In this document: positions 1 through 8,030 of the stretch, one piece after another
Position numbering within the stretch: the first letter of the stretch is position 1
Layout of the letters: every line of letters begins with the position of its first letter
Assembly (NCBI GenBank): GCA_000016765.1
Contig: CP000700.1
Location: 124,001-188,000, forward strand
DNA: 64,000 bases
Direction: 5' to 3'
From: Rhizorhabdus wittichii RW1
GTDB lineage: Bacteria; Pseudomonadota; Alphaproteobacteria; Sphingomonadales; Sphingomonadaceae
Notes under the pieces: model-generated
Seen by the model: the letters and a program-made list of their open reading frames with translations, nothing else
Database searches by the model: none
What the model was told of the DNA's origin: nothing
Program-made: the position numbers and the translations under genes

Positions 1-186
1 CTTGTTTCGGAAGTCCGCGCTCTTGCTACGCAAGGCCAATCAGTTCTGACGGAGAGGATCGATCATGTCCGCAAGGCGGATGGAACAAACATCGATTCCT
101 GCCCCTGTATGGGCATTTTTGAGGTCGAAGCCGGGAAGATCACCGCGTGGCGAGAATATTACGATACGGCAACGCACGGCACGTGA
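1..186 (+). CDS. Limonene-1,2-epoxide hydrolase-like / SnoaL-fold protein, 3' end only
   Basis: The window opens inside a gene read in frame 1 and ending at TGA 184-186; 61 codons are visible. The C-terminal segment contains GIFEVEAGKITAWREYYD, the typical last beta strand of the NTF2-like/SnoaL fold as found in limonene-1,2-epoxide hydrolases (family knowledge). Those enzymes are small cytoplasmic hydrolases that open epoxides using an Asp-Arg-Asp triad, most of which lies upstream of the window. The substrate cannot be told from this fragment. The assignment rests on the single C-terminal motif, so a generic nuclear-transport-factor-2-like protein is the alternative. Confidence 0.65.
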   Translation, partial: LVSEVRALATQGQSVLTERIDHVRKADGTNIDSCPCMGIFEVEAGKITAWREYYDTATHGT

Positions 187-196
187 TTGACCATTG

Positions 197-400
197 TCAG
201 ATCGGCCCACAAGGTCGGTTCACGCCGCAGCGGGCGGCTTCCTCGTCATGTCCGGATTTCGGATATCTGTAGGAAAAGCCGACGGATCGAGCGCATGTTC
301 GGCCATCGTAAGACCACCACGCATCGCCACCCGCTACGACCAACTCGCCAGCAGCTTCCTCGGCATTGTCCATTTTCGCCATGGCCAGATACTGGTCCAT
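197..400 (-). CDS. Small hypothetical protein, doubtful
   Basis: A 67-codon reading frame starts at ATG 398-400, 15 bases after the stop of the NYN-domain gene on the same strand, so it could be the last gene of that unit. The N-terminus (MDQYLAMAKMDNAEEAAGEL) looks helical and protein-like. I do not recognise the family and see no convincing ribosome binding site; the bases before the ATG are GTGGACAAAT. The aromatic and cysteine content of the second half could equally be chance. Listed because the strand and spacing fit, not because a function is visible. Confidence 0.3.
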   Translation of the reverse strand: MDQYLAMAKMDNAEEAAGELVVAGGDAWWSYDGRTCARSVGFSYRYPKSGHDEEAARCGVNRPCGPI

Positions 401-415
401 ATTTGTCCACGCTGG

Positions 416-1270
416 CTAGCTGCCGGGCTTGGCGGCGCGGTCGGTGTTGCGCTTGTCCGCGACATAGGTCTGGCCGTTGTCGCCCTTCATGATGTCGAAC
501 AGGCCGGTCGCCTCGAACAGCCGGGGGAAATTCTTGACCCCATAGTTGCGCGGATCGATCGGCGCCTGGCGCTTTACCGCGCTGCCGGCCGCCGCCATGT
601 GCGCCCAGCCATCGTCGCGAGCCGCGGCCTCGACCGCGCCGCGCAGGGTGGTGATGAGCTTGCTGTCCTGCGCGAGCGACTTGGCGCCCGGCGTCGTCGG
701 CGCTTCGACCGAAGCGGCAGGCGCGGCGGCAGGCGCCGCCTTGCGGCGGCCGCGTGGCTTGGGCTGCGCGGCAGCCGGAGCCTCGGCCTCCGGCTCGGCG
801 GGCGGCGCGCTGTCCTCCAGACCGTCGAGAAAGAGGAAAGTGGTGCAGGCGTTGACGAAAGGCGTCGGCGTCTTGCGCTCGCCGAACCCGTAGACCTCAT
901 GGCCATTGGCCTTGAGCTGCATGATCAGCGGCGTGAAGTCGGCATCGCTCGACGCGATCGCGAAGGCGTCCAGGTCCTGGGTATAGAGCAGTTCCATCGC
1001 GTCGATGACGAGCGCGATATCGGTGGCGTTCTTGCCGGTGGAATAGCTGAACTGCTGGATCGGACGGATCGCGAAATCGTGGAGCTTGCCGGTCCAGCCC
1101 TTGAGCGTCGCCGCCGCCCAGTTGCCATAGGCGCGGCGGATATTGGCGGTGCCATATTTGCTGAGCTCGGCGAGGATGGCGCCGATCTTGGCATGGCTTA
1201 CATTGTCGGCGTCGATGAGCAGCGCGATACGGCGAGTGGGCGTGGCGGCGAGGGGCGTGTCGGGTTCCAA
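416..1270 (-). CDS. NYN-domain / LOTUS (OST-HTH) protein, putative RNase
   Basis: The 284-residue protein begins with a NYN (PIN-like) nuclease domain, about residues 10-150. It shows the acidic metal-binding motifs ALLIDADN near the start, KNATDIALVIDAMEL in the middle and ASSDADFTPL later. A low-complexity Ala/Pro-rich linker follows, and the C-terminal 75 residues resemble the OST-HTH/LOTUS winged helix (NYGVKNFPRLFEATGLFDI). By family knowledge such proteins are metal-dependent RNases or RNA-binding proteins of the LabA/DUF88 group. I chose TTG at 1268-1270 because AAAGGA lies seven bases upstream and the next 100 codons upstream are a shadow of ssb. The gene follows ssb on the same strand after a hairpin. 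Target unknown. Confidence 0.8.
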   Translation of the reverse strand: MEPDTPLAATPTRRIALLIDADNVSHAKIGAILAELSKYGTANIRRAYGNWAAATLKGWTGKLHDFAIRPIQQFSYSTGKNATDIALVIDAMELLYTQDLDAFAIASSDADFTPLIMQLKANGHEVYGFGERKTPTPFVNACTTFLFLDGLEDSAPPAEPEAEAPAAAQPKPRGRRKAAPAAAPAASVEAPTTPGAKSLAQDSKLITTLRGAVEAAARDDGWAHMAAAGSAVKRQAPIDPRNYGVKNFPRLFEATGLFDIMKGDNGQTYVADKRNTDRAAKPGS

Positions 1271-1331
1271 GAGCGGTCCTTTGTGCAAGAGTGCCGCAGG
1301 CGCGCGGGGGTGCGCACCTGCGGCCAGCGAA

Positions 1332-1353
1332 GGGCGGCGCATGGGCGCCGCCC
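1332..1353 (-). terminator. Hairpin after ssb (terminator-like)
   Basis: A perfect nine-base inverted repeat, GGGCGGCGC / GCGCCGCCC with a four-base loop, lies just past the ssb stop codon (1362-1364, minus strand). A second dyad, GCCGCAGG / CCTGCGGC (1293-1300 and 1317-1324), lies between it and the NYN gene start. Neither is followed by a T-run on the minus strand, so attenuation or mRNA stabilisation is as likely as intrinsic termination. Confidence 0.45.
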
Positions 1354-1361
1354 GGCGCCTG

Positions 1362-1688
1362 TCAGAAGAAGTGGAGCCGGTCGGCGATGACCTCGGCGCC
1401 GTAGCGGGCGTTGCCGTCGCGGTCTTCCCAGCTCGAATAGTGCAGATAGCCCGAAATGGCGACGACGTCGCCCTTCTTGCGCGTGGCCGCCGCCTTGCCC
1501 TGGCCGTTGAAGCAGGTGACCTTGTGGAACTCGGTGGTTTTGGCCGTGTAGCCGGTCGCCTCGTCGATATAGGTCTTGCCGTCCTTGAGCTTGACCCGGT
1601 CAGTCGCGACGATGAGGGTGACGGGGCCATTGCCCGAGGGGGTCTGCGGATCCTTGGCGACGCGGCCGGTGAGATTGACTTCGTTCAT
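1362..1688 (-). CDS. ssb: Single-stranded DNA-binding protein (OB fold)
   Basis: A 108-residue protein starting MNEVNLTGRVAKDPQ, the SSB family opening in which the first beta strand of the OB fold carries LTGRV. KTTEFHKVTCFNGQGKAA and the late GDVVAISGYLHYSSW strand also match the family. It is short compared with chromosomal SSB (about 150-180 residues) because it lacks the Gly/Pro-rich linker and the acidic DDDIPF tip that recruits partner proteins. It is therefore a minimal plasmid-type SSB that coats single-stranded DNA. The start ATG 1686-1688 has a strong AAGGAGG seven bases upstream. Plasmid SSBs are commonly produced early after conjugative entry, which fits the antirestriction genes farther along this strand (inference). 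Confidence 0.88.
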   Translation of the reverse strand: MNEVNLTGRVAKDPQTPSGNGPVTLIVATDRVKLKDGKTYIDEATGYTAKTTEFHKVTCFNGQGKAAATRKKGDVVAISGYLHYSSWEDRDGNARYGAEVIADRLHFF

Positions 1689-2180
1689 GATGAGCCTCCT
1701 TGGGTTGCCGGCGTACCTTCCCGCCGGTGACACCGATTGGCGGCGTGGGGCCGGGACCTGCACCGACGCGCGCAGCGCGGGAGGGGAACCCCTGAAAGGC
1801 GCTGGCGCGGGCCGCCGCGCAGCGGCAACACGGGCGCCTGGAACGGGGTTGCCGGGCCCGGTCCCCTCGCCGCAGGTGTCACGTCAACGGCGCGGAAGGG
1901 ACGCTGGCAGCCCTGGCCGGCGGTGAACGGACAATCGTCAGGCCGCCCTCCAGGATCGGCTCCCCGGCAATGGCCCCGTCACCCGGCGCGGCGGCGAGGC
2001 TCATGCGCCGGCAGACCGGCCCCAACGCGGGCGCAGGGCGAGCGACCAATGGCGCGCCGACGGGGCCACCTGGGATACGACGCGGCCCCGGGCGCCCGGC
2101 AACCTTGCGCAAGGCGGGCGGCCCGCGCCCGCCGATGCTATCGGTTCGGGCCGGAGCAGCGCATCAGCGCCCGCGCGCCG
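1689..2180. other. Very GC-rich gap with no supported gene
   Basis: About 490 bases separate the ssb start from the stop of the membrane-anchored protein gene. Reading frames exist on both strands but are low-complexity Arg/Pro/Gly/Ala with no ribosome binding site or family signal, as expected from open frames in very GC-rich DNA. Short dyads occur (for example CGCGCGCAGCGCG near 1769). The ssb promoter should lie in the 1700-1800 part, but I see no clear -35/-10 pair. Confidence 0.6.
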
Positions 2181-3104
2181 TCAGGGTTGGACGAGGGACT
2201 CCGCCCAGGTGCCGAGCACAGCCCCGTCGGCGGGGTTCTCGATGCGCACCTCGTCGAGCGTGACGGCGAGGAGGCACACCGGCCGCTGGTCCGGCCCGGC
2301 GGCCTGGGTGCAGCGCAGGCTGCCGCCATCCGGAAGGCGGGCAACCCGGCCGATGAGCCGGATACGGAGCCCCTTCGGCCCGGGCGCTGCGTCCGGCGCC
2401 AGCCGCTTGACCAGATCATAGGCCCGCCCGGCCCGCGCTGTATCGGTCCGTCCCGGCTCGCTGCGCCATTGGGCAAGGGCGAGCGTCTGCTCCGTCGGCA
2501 GCGGAGGCGCAATTTCGCTTACAGCCGGCACGGCAGGAACAGGCGGACAGGTCTCGGCGCTAGACCAGGGCCGCTCGATCCAGAAGCCCTCGAGCCGGGC
2601 CTGCCCGGCCGCTTCCCCCGCTTTGGGTTCGGCCCGCTCATTGCCCTCGTCGCTCGTCCCGCCCCCGGCCGTATCCGGGGCAAGCCCCCAGTCGGCCAGC
2701 GACCAGCGGGCGGGCGCGACATGAACGCGCAGGGTCTGCTGCGCGGCGTCATAGCGCCAGCGCACGGGCGCGGCGCTGTCGGCAGCGGCAGGCCCGGCGC
2801 AGCCGAAGGGCAGGACGAGCTCGAACCGCTTGCCCTGCAGGCCGGTCGGCAGCGCCTGCCCCGACGTGGCCGCATCGGCCGCCTTGGCGGCAAGCGCGAC
2901 GAGGTCCGCGCGGCCGAGGATATGCGGCGGTTCAGGCTGAGTCGCCGGCGGCGGCGGCGCGGGCTGGAGCGCGGGCGGCGGCGCGCTGTCCGGCCTCGGC
3001 GACGTGCTGCGCCCCAGCAGGAATCCCCCGCCCGCCAGCGCGAGCGCGGCCACGAGGCCGCCGGCAATGGCAAGACGGCTGGTCCTGAGATTGGGCTCGC
3101 GCAT
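2181..3104 (-). CDS. Membrane-anchored hypothetical protein, proline-rich
   Basis: 307 residues. The N-terminus (RLAIAGGLVAALALAGGGFL, residues about 10-29) is one hydrophobic segment followed by LLGRS and a proline-rich stretch (about 33-60). This suggests an uncleaved signal anchor with the rest of the protein in the periplasm. The soluble part has several cysteines (FGCAG, ETCPP, SLRCTQ, RPVCLL) that could form disulfides there, and it ends DGAVLGTWAESLVQP. I do not recognise the family. ATG 3102-3104 was chosen because the hydrophobic anchor follows directly; the much longer upstream frame runs antisense through the transporter gene. It is divergent from that transporter, with about 100 bases between the starts. 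Confidence 0.7.
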   Translation of the reverse strand: MREPNLRTSRLAIAGGLVAALALAGGGFLLGRSTSPRPDSAPPPALQPAPPPPATQPEPPHILGRADLVALAAKAADAATSGQALPTGLQGKRFELVLPFGCAGPAAADSAAPVRWRYDAAQQTLRVHVAPARWSLADWGLAPDTAGGGTSDEGNERAEPKAGEAAGQARLEGFWIERPWSSAETCPPVPAVPAVSEIAPPLPTEQTLALAQWRSEPGRTDTARAGRAYDLVKRLAPDAAPGPKGLRIRLIGRVARLPDGGSLRCTQAAGPDQRPVCLLAVTLDEVRIENPADGAVLGTWAESLVQP

Positions 3105-3206
3105 GTCCGGGTGATACCAAATTGCAAGGCCGGCTCCACCCCGCCCGTCCTGTTTCTTTTGACCGGGCGTTGACAGGGGCGGACCTGGGTTCGAGGCAGG
3201 GACGCG

Positions 3207-4514
3207 ATGACGATCGATCAAATTCTCACCTTGCTCGTGCTGGTCGGCGTGGTCGGCGTGATGATCTGGGACCGGCTGCGTGCCGACGTCGTGGCGCTTG
3301 CCGGCGCGGCGATCCTCCTCATGACCGGGGTGGTGCGACCGGTCGACGTGCAGGGCGCTTTCGCCAGTCCCGCCATCATCGCCCTCGCCTCGCTGTTCGT
3401 CATTGCCTATGCGCTGGAACTCTCGGGCCTGCTCGACCGCGCGATCGAACTCGGCGTCGGTCTCTGCCGGCGCCTGGGCGCCAAGGGGGTGTGGCTGCTC
3501 CTCTCGATGATCGGCGGCCTCTCCTGTTTTCTCAATTCCACGCCGATCGTGGTGCTGGGCGCGCCGGTGATCCGCGATATCGCCCGCACCCTGGGACAGT
3601 CGCCCAAGCGCTATCTGATGCCGCTCTCCTACATCACCGTGCTCACCGGCTGCTGCACGCTGGTGGGCACCTCGACGAACCTCCTCGTCGACGACATGGC
3701 GAGCATTGCCGGACAGGCGCGCTTCGGCATTTTCGAGATCACGCCCGTGGGCCTGCCGATCGCCCTGGTCGGCGGGCTCTATCTCTATTTCGTGAGCGGT
3801 CGGCTGCTGCGGGCGCATGAGAGCGACGAGCGGGACCGCGAGCCCGGACCGCTCGAACCCGTCCATATCGGCAATGCCCAGGTCGGCGACGCGACGCTGT
3901 TCGCGCAAAAGCGCCCGTTCCAACCGCTCAAGGCCGCGATGGCCTTTGCGATCTTTGCCGGCGCGATCGCGCTGGCGGCGTTCGGGGTCGCGCCGATCGC
4001 GGCGACGGCGCTGAGCGGCGCGGTCCTCCTGATCCTGCTGCGCGTGATCAGCGCCGACGAGGCCTATGGCGGACTGCGTCCGGAAATCCTGATCCTCATC
4101 GCGGGCATGGTGGTGATCGGCATCGCCATGGAATCGAGCGGGCTGGCGGGCGAGGCCTCGGAGTTCCTGATTTCCAGCGTCCACGGGCTGAGCCCGCTCG
4201 TCGCGCTGATCGTCCTCTACCTCGCCACGATGGTGCTGACCGAGCTTCTCTCCAACGCGACCGTGGCGGTGCTCGTGACGCCTGTCGCCGTGGCGCTCGC
4301 CGACAGTCTCGGCGTCAGCCCGCGTCCGTTTCTCGTCGGGGTCATGATGGCCGCGAGCGCCGCTTTCGCGAACCCCTTCGGCTACCAGACCAATGTCATC
4401 GTCTACCAGATGGCGGGCTATCGCTATATGGACTTCGTCCGGGTTGGCCTGCCGCTCAACCTCCTCACCGCGATCGTGGCGATCCTCGCGATCCAGGCCT
4501 TTTTTCCGTTCTGA
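3207..4514 (+). CDS. SLC13/DASS-type anion permease
   Basis: 435 residues, almost wholly hydrophobic with about 11 predicted membrane segments. The two half-repeats of the divalent anion/Na+ symporter fold are visible. The first has FLNSTPIV (about 108-115) and GTSTNLLV (about 154-161); the second has LLSNATVAVLVTPVA (about 345) and ANPFGYQTNVIVY (about 388-400). These Ser-Asn-Thr-type motifs bind sodium and anion in the family. The cytoplasmic loop between the halves is short (HESDERDREPG), so the TrkA-C domains of the roughly 590-residue bacterial homologues are absent. The substrate (sulfate, dicarboxylate or another anion) cannot be predicted. AGGGACG precedes the ATG. Confidence 0.85.
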   Translation: MTIDQILTLLVLVGVVGVMIWDRLRADVVALAGAAILLMTGVVRPVDVQGAFASPAIIALASLFVIAYALELSGLLDRAIELGVGLCRRLGAKGVWLLLSMIGGLSCFLNSTPIVVLGAPVIRDIARTLGQSPKRYLMPLSYITVLTGCCTLVGTSTNLLVDDMASIAGQARFGIFEITPVGLPIALVGGLYLYFVSGRLLRAHESDERDREPGPLEPVHIGNAQVGDATLFAQKRPFQPLKAAMAFAIFAGAIALAAFGVAPIAATALSGAVLLILLRVISADEAYGGLRPEILILIAGMVVIGIAMESSGLAGEASEFLISSVHGLSPLVALIVLYLATMVLTELLSNATVAVLVTPVAVALADSLGVSPRPFLVGVMMAASAAFANPFGYQTNVIVYQMAGYRYMDFVRVGLPLNLLTAIVAILAIQAFFPF

Positions 4515-4595
4515 GCCGGACCGGATCGGCCCTTTCCAGCCGAAATAAAGACAGGACCCGCTGCGCGGGGGAAGCGCGGCGGATCCTGCCAGGGG

Positions 4596-4625
4596 CTTTC
4601 CGCGCCGGAGGCACGGCGCGGAAAG
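4596..4625 (-). terminator. Hairpin downstream of the first DUF736 gene
   Basis: CTTTCCGCGCC / GGCGCGGAAAG is a perfect 11-base inverted repeat around an eight-base loop, positioned 18 bases past the DUF736 stop on the minus strand. It also sits between that gene and the convergent transporter gene, so it could serve both. No T-run follows. Confidence 0.5.
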
Positions 4626-4643
4626 GACAGAGGATGGGTGCGC

Positions 4644-5168
4644 TCAGTCGGCGGTTTCGACCGCGCGCTGGCAGCGGCCGCGGCGGCCCTGAGCCGGCGC
4701 CTGCGCGTCATCGCCGCCAAAATCGTCGCCGGCGGTCGAGGCGCCCAGCCCCTCGGGCTCGCGCTGTCCGGCCTGGGAGGCGTCGTCGCCCGGCAGCGGC
4801 GGCAGGCCGTCATCGGCGGGCATCGCCATTTCGGCGGGGAGTTCGCGGCGGCGCGAGGGGCGCGACCAGACGACATTGTAGGAGCCGTCCTGCTGCTGGA
4901 ACAGCGAGACATAGAGCGGCTGGGCGAAGCTCGGGTCCTCGATCTTGCCGTTGTAGAAGATGAGGCCGCTCTCGCGCGAGGCGAGCTCGAACAGCGCGCC
5001 GACACGGACCCAGGCGCGCGCCGCCGACAGCGCCATCACTTCGAACTTGGGCGCATTGGGATTGGCCGAGTGGACCGGGCGCAGCGCGATGGTGAGCTCG
5101 ACGGTCAGGGTGGAGACACGGCCGACGAGGTGGCCGGCGGCGTTCTTGGCGATGGAACCGATGTTCAT
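4644..5168 (-). CDS. DUF736 family protein, copy A
   Basis: 174 residues starting MNIGSIAKNAAGHLVGRVST, the recognisable DUF736 opening. The domain fills about residues 1-110 (GLIFYNGKIEDPSFAQPLYV, then FQQQDGSYNVVWSRP). DUF736 proteins are small, widespread on alphaproteobacterial plasmids, often near transfer or partition genes, and functionally uncharacterised. After an acidic/proline linker the tail diverges from copy B at 9208-9666: it continues through an Asp- and Gln-rich stretch to a basic end (GRRGRCQRAVETAD), where copy B stops early. The first 127 residues are almost identical between the two. The upstream region of about 130 bases, with its hairpin and purine tract, is also duplicated. 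Confidence 0.88.
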   Translation of the reverse strand: MNIGSIAKNAAGHLVGRVSTLTVELTIALRPVHSANPNAPKFEVMALSAARAWVRVGALFELASRESGLIFYNGKIEDPSFAQPLYVSLFQQQDGSYNVVWSRPSRRRELPAEMAMPADDGLPPLPGDDASQAGQREPEGLGASTAGDDFGGDDAQAPAQGRRGRCQRAVETAD

Positions 5169-5221
5169 GGGACTTCTCCGTTTTCGAAAGCGTCCTCGAA
5201 CCCCTTGTCCGGGACGAAGTC

Positions 5222-5256
5222 CTCTCTCCCCCTCCTCTCCTCGGCCGTCGGCCGAG
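5222..5256 (-). promoter_or_regulatory. Hairpin plus G-rich purine tract upstream of DUF736 copy A
   Basis: Read on the minus strand, the inverted repeat CTCGGCCGACGGCCGAG runs straight into GAGAGGAGGGGGAGAGAG. The purine tract lies about 55 bases before the start codon. The same arrangement occurs before six other minus-strand genes of this window (9106-9140, 9721-9752, 21678-21711, 29211-29244, 36341-36375, and a weaker one at 43822-43849). Function unknown; see the finding on this shared element. Confidence 0.55.
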
Positions 5257-5453
5257 CATGCGCCGCCAGGCGCCCATCATCGCCAGCCACTTCGGCAGGC
5301 GATGGCCGCAGCGGGATGCAAGAACGGGTGGCGCGGAGCCCAAATCCCGTGCCCGGGCGGGGGGATGCGGGGCCTTACAAACCCATTGTTGCCGTCCAGG
5401 AACTGTCGGGGAGGTTGAGGTCTTCTTGCGCGAAGAAGGACAGGAGGCCGTCC

Positions 5454-5849
5454 ATGACACAACCCTTGATGCGTAGCGTTGTAACCCGCCCTTGGATCGT
5501 CGCTTTGGTCCTGGCCAGTTCCGCCTCCGGCGCGATCCCTGCCGTGGCGCAGGCGACGCCCGACCGACAGGAGGTCGAGGCGACACGGCAGCTCAACCGC
5601 GAGACGGCGCGGCGCCAGCAGATCACCCTGATGGAGGCGGAACGCCAATATCAGCGTGACATCGCGGCCTATGACCGCTCGATCCGCGCTCGCCAGCGGG
5701 CCGTGGCGATCGGGAATGCCCAATACCGGCATAAGCGGCACGCCTACGCGGCCGCCATGGCCACATGGCGGGAACAGGTTGCCGCTTGTAAGGCGGGCAA
5801 GCGCGCGGCCTGCAGGGCGCCAACCCCCGATCCCGCCAGCTTTCTCTAG
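5454..5849 (+). CDS. Exported hypothetical protein with a helical core
   Basis: 131 residues. It starts at ATG 5454 with AGGAGG five bases upstream. A Sec signal peptide is clear: basic start, hydrophobic IVALVLASSASGAI, and cleavage expected near PAVAQA-TP (about residue 34). The mature part is a charged helix rich in Arg, Gln and Glu (RQLNRETARRQQITLMEAER), probably a coiled coil, followed by WREQVAACKAGKRAACRAP, whose two cysteines could pair. The protein should be periplasmic. I do not recognise a named family. It is alone on the plus strand between minus-strand genes. Confidence 0.75.
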   Translation: MTQPLMRSVVTRPWIVALVLASSASGAIPAVAQATPDRQEVEATRQLNRETARRQQITLMEAERQYQRDIAAYDRSIRARQRAVAIGNAQYRHKRHAYAAAMATWREQVAACKAGKRAACRAPTPDPASFL

Positions 5850-5863
5850 ACGCGCTAGTCTGA

Positions 5864-6562
5864 TCAAAACCGCAGCGGCGCGGGCATGGCCAGCCATTCG
5901 GGCTGGTCGTCGGTGATCGGCATGTCCAGGCGTGACGCCTCGGCCTCGGAGAAGATGCTTGCATCGGCGAGCCGCCCGAACCCGGCCTCGCGGTTCCAGA
6001 AGCTCAGACCATGGATCGCATGACGCGTGACCAGCACGTAGCCGTCCGCGCCTTCCTCGAGCGCGCGCCCGATCGCCCGGTCCAGGAGCGCGCTGCTATG
6101 ACCAAAGCTGACGCCATGCTCGGTGATGGCAACATAGCCCCCGCCGAACTGGCCGGGCACGAGGCGATCGCAATCGAGCGAGAATTCGAAACCGAAGGGC
6201 AGAGCGGATTTGGCTGCGGCGAAGAGAAGCTGTCCGACCGCGTCGATGGCGAACTGCTCCCCGGAAAAGTGCAGGTGGACACGGTCCGCGCTTCGGGGTT
6301 CGCGTCGGGACAGATCGCAGTCGAACGTCGGATAGGCCGGATCGACGAACAGAGCGAGGAACTTCTCGAACGGATCGTCGTCGCCCGGAGGAAAGGCCAT
6401 AGCAAAGGCCGGGCCCAGGCCCGAATAGGCCGCAAGGCGCGCCGCGGGCTCGTCCCCGAGATCGCCGAGCAGATCGCTCGCTGCAAAGGCGCAGTCGATG
6501 AGCGCGGCCTCGGCGGGCGTGACTTCGATGAGGAAGCTCGCCTTGAGATAGTTGTTCGCCAT
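5864..6562 (-). CDS. Hypothetical protein of the plasmid accessory block
   Basis: 232 residues beginning MANNYLKASFLIEVTPAEAA; AAGGAG lies six bases before the ATG. The protein is acidic overall and soluble. Segments such as DRVHLHFSGEQFAIDAVGQLL and GGGYVAITEHGVSFGHSSAL look like alternating strands and helices of a compact fold, but I see no catalytic motif. The N-terminal phrase recalls other uncharacterised proteins of sphingomonad plasmids; I cannot name a family. It ends convergent with the exported protein at 5454-5849, 14 bases away. Confidence 0.75.
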   Translation of the reverse strand: MANNYLKASFLIEVTPAEAALIDCAFAASDLLGDLGDEPAARLAAYSGLGPAFAMAFPPGDDDPFEKFLALFVDPAYPTFDCDLSRREPRSADRVHLHFSGEQFAIDAVGQLLFAAAKSALPFGFEFSLDCDRLVPGQFGGGYVAITEHGVSFGHSSALLDRAIGRALEEGADGYVLVTRHAIHGLSFWNREAGFGRLADASIFSEAEASRLDMPITDDQPEWLAMPAPLRF

Positions 6563-6657
6563 GATCGTCTCCTTATGGTGAGAAAAGTGCAGGCCCGCTG
6601 GCCGCACGCGCAGCGCCGGACTCCTCGCCCGGCTGAAAAAAATGGGAGGAAGATGCT

Positions 6658-7176
6658 ATGCAGGCGTGGATCGCCGCGCTCTCGACCTATTCCGCGACAC
6701 GCGAGACGATCCTCCAGCATCGATTTCTCGCCGATGTCGGCGGCGAGCTATGGCGCCGCGGCGAGTTCGATTTTTCGGTCTCGCACAGCGAGGTCGACAA
6801 TAGCGGCTATGACCTCATCATCGAGGCGCGCGGCATAATGCGGCATGTCCAGCTCAAGGCGATGCATGGACAGGCCAGGCGGCGCAGCTTCGACATTCAG
6901 ACGCGGCTGGGCGCCAAGCCCAATGGCTGCGCCGTGCTGATCCGGCATGATGCGCGCAGCCTCGCGGTCGAGGCCTATCGCTGGTTCGGCGCACCGCCCG
7001 GCCAAGGCCTGCCACCTTTGGGGGAGAAGGTCACCCGCCATGCCAAGGGCGATGCGCTCGGCCATAAGGCGGACCGGCCGGCGCTGCGCGAAGTGCCGCT
7101 CGCGCGCTTTGCGCCCGTCAGCGATATCGCTGCGCTGGTGGATCTGATGTTCGGGCCATCGTCTGAAGCGGTCTAG
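6658..7176 (+). CDS. Putative PD-(D/E)XK-fold nuclease-like protein
   Basis: 172 residues. The pattern HSEVDNSGYDLIIEARG followed by RHVQLKAM (about residues 41-70) matches the core of the PD-(D/E)XK superfamily: an acidic residue (GYD), a hydrophobic strand with Glu (IIEA), then QLK as a variant of the (D/E)xK motif. DUF4365-like nucleases share this look. The N-terminal ETILQHRFLADVGGELW helix also resembles the opening helix of such domains. If active it would be a small metal-dependent nuclease; the target is unknown. It overlaps the convergent gene at 7173-7490 by four bases. Function is inferred from motif spacing only. Confidence 0.65.
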   Translation: MQAWIAALSTYSATRETILQHRFLADVGGELWRRGEFDFSVSHSEVDNSGYDLIIEARGIMRHVQLKAMHGQARRRSFDIQTRLGAKPNGCAVLIRHDARSLAVEAYRWFGAPPGQGLPPLGEKVTRHAKGDALGHKADRPALREVPLARFAPVSDIAALVDLMFGPSSEAV

Positions 7177-7490
7177 GCCGCGTTCGCGGCCTGCGGCGCG
7201 TGCCAGCGCGCGATGATCGCCTGCATCTCGTCGCCATAGCCGAGCGCATCGATATAGAGGGCGCCTGGATGCTCGGCGAGAAAGCCCAGGATCGCCGCGA
7301 TGTCGCGCGCCACGGCCGTGTCGAGCGCGAACAGGTCGGCGACCGCGAAATCGCCGAGCTCGGGCCCGTTCCACCAGGCCATGAGAAAACGGGCGACGCG
7401 CCGCGCCTGCCCGGTATCGGACAGGGCGAGGGGAACGAGCCGGTCGAGCGCGGCCAGCGCGCTGCTGCGGTCGGTGGGAATCGCTGTCAT
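7173..7490 (-). CDS. Hypothetical protein (DUF7673-like)
   Basis: 105 residues, helical and acidic. WNGPELGDFAVADLFALD (about 40-57) and the C-terminal ALYIDALGYGDEMQAII look conserved and, from memory, recall the DUF7673 family of plasmid and phage proteins; I could not check this. The start ATG overlaps the stop of the preceding gene (7487-7990) by four bases in the ATGA arrangement, so the two are probably translationally coupled and made in similar amounts. No catalytic residues are apparent. Confidence 0.72.
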   Translation of the reverse strand: MTAIPTDRSSALAALDRLVPLALSDTGQARRVARFLMAWWNGPELGDFAVADLFALDTAVARDIAAILGFLAEHPGALYIDALGYGDEMQAIIARWHAPQAANAA

Positions 7491-7990
7491 GACGGGACTG
7501 TCTCATCAAAGCCCGGCCGGGCCAAGGGCTCTTGGGGGAAAGGAGCGCCATCCCCCAAGACGAGCGGCGGCACAACGAAGTCGGCCGCATCGAAATAGGC
7601 GAGCACGGCGTCGAAGCTTGCCAGGTGTTCGAGCGCCGCGCGGCCGATCAAGACATAATCGTCTTCGTCGACCGGGTAGGAGACGGGTTCGCCTGCGCCC
7701 GTGAACACCACGCGCTCTGCGCCCCATTGCGAGGGATAGGCGCCCGACCAGCGCGCAAAGGCGATGCCGTGCTCGGCGCACCAGGCTTCGATGGCCTCGA
7801 ACCGGCCGTTTGCGACTTCGTGGGCGAAGAGGCCGAGGGCAGTGCCGGGCACATGGTGATCGGCCTCGAAGGGCTCGCCGTCCCACTCGGTCGACAAGGC
7901 CTCGGCGGCGATGAGCGCGGTGAGCGCCTCATAAGCAAGTGATGAGAGGGTGCCGCCGAGCGTGATTGACGCGGAAACGCGGTTTGCCAT
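7487..7990 (-). CDS. Hypothetical protein coupled to the DUF7673-like gene
   Basis: 167 residues from ATG 7988-7990, with CAGGAG upstream at suitable spacing. The first part (MANRVSASITLGGTLSSLAY) is strand-like. The middle has EAWCAEHGIAFARWSGAYPSQWGAERVVF, which looks like a ferredoxin-like alternation of helices and strands, and the end carries FPQEPLARPGFDETVPS. I do not recognise the family. Its stop overlaps the next gene's start by four bases, indicating one operon. Both probably belong to the same accessory module as the flanking unknown genes. Confidence 0.75.
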   Translation of the reverse strand: MANRVSASITLGGTLSSLAYEALTALIAAEALSTEWDGEPFEADHHVPGTALGLFAHEVANGRFEAIEAWCAEHGIAFARWSGAYPSQWGAERVVFTGAGEPVSYPVDEDDYVLIGRAALEHLASFDAVLAYFDAADFVVPPLVLGDGAPFPQEPLARPGFDETVPS

Positions 7991-8030
7991 GGTGTGAGCT
8001 CCTGAAAGGAAGGTGGTCGGCCTCGCGCGA

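Noticed and set aside
1737-3173. A 478-codon plus-strand frame
   Set aside because: Low-complexity Arg/Pro/Gly sequence, no ribosome binding site, and it overlaps the membrane-anchored protein on the other strand.
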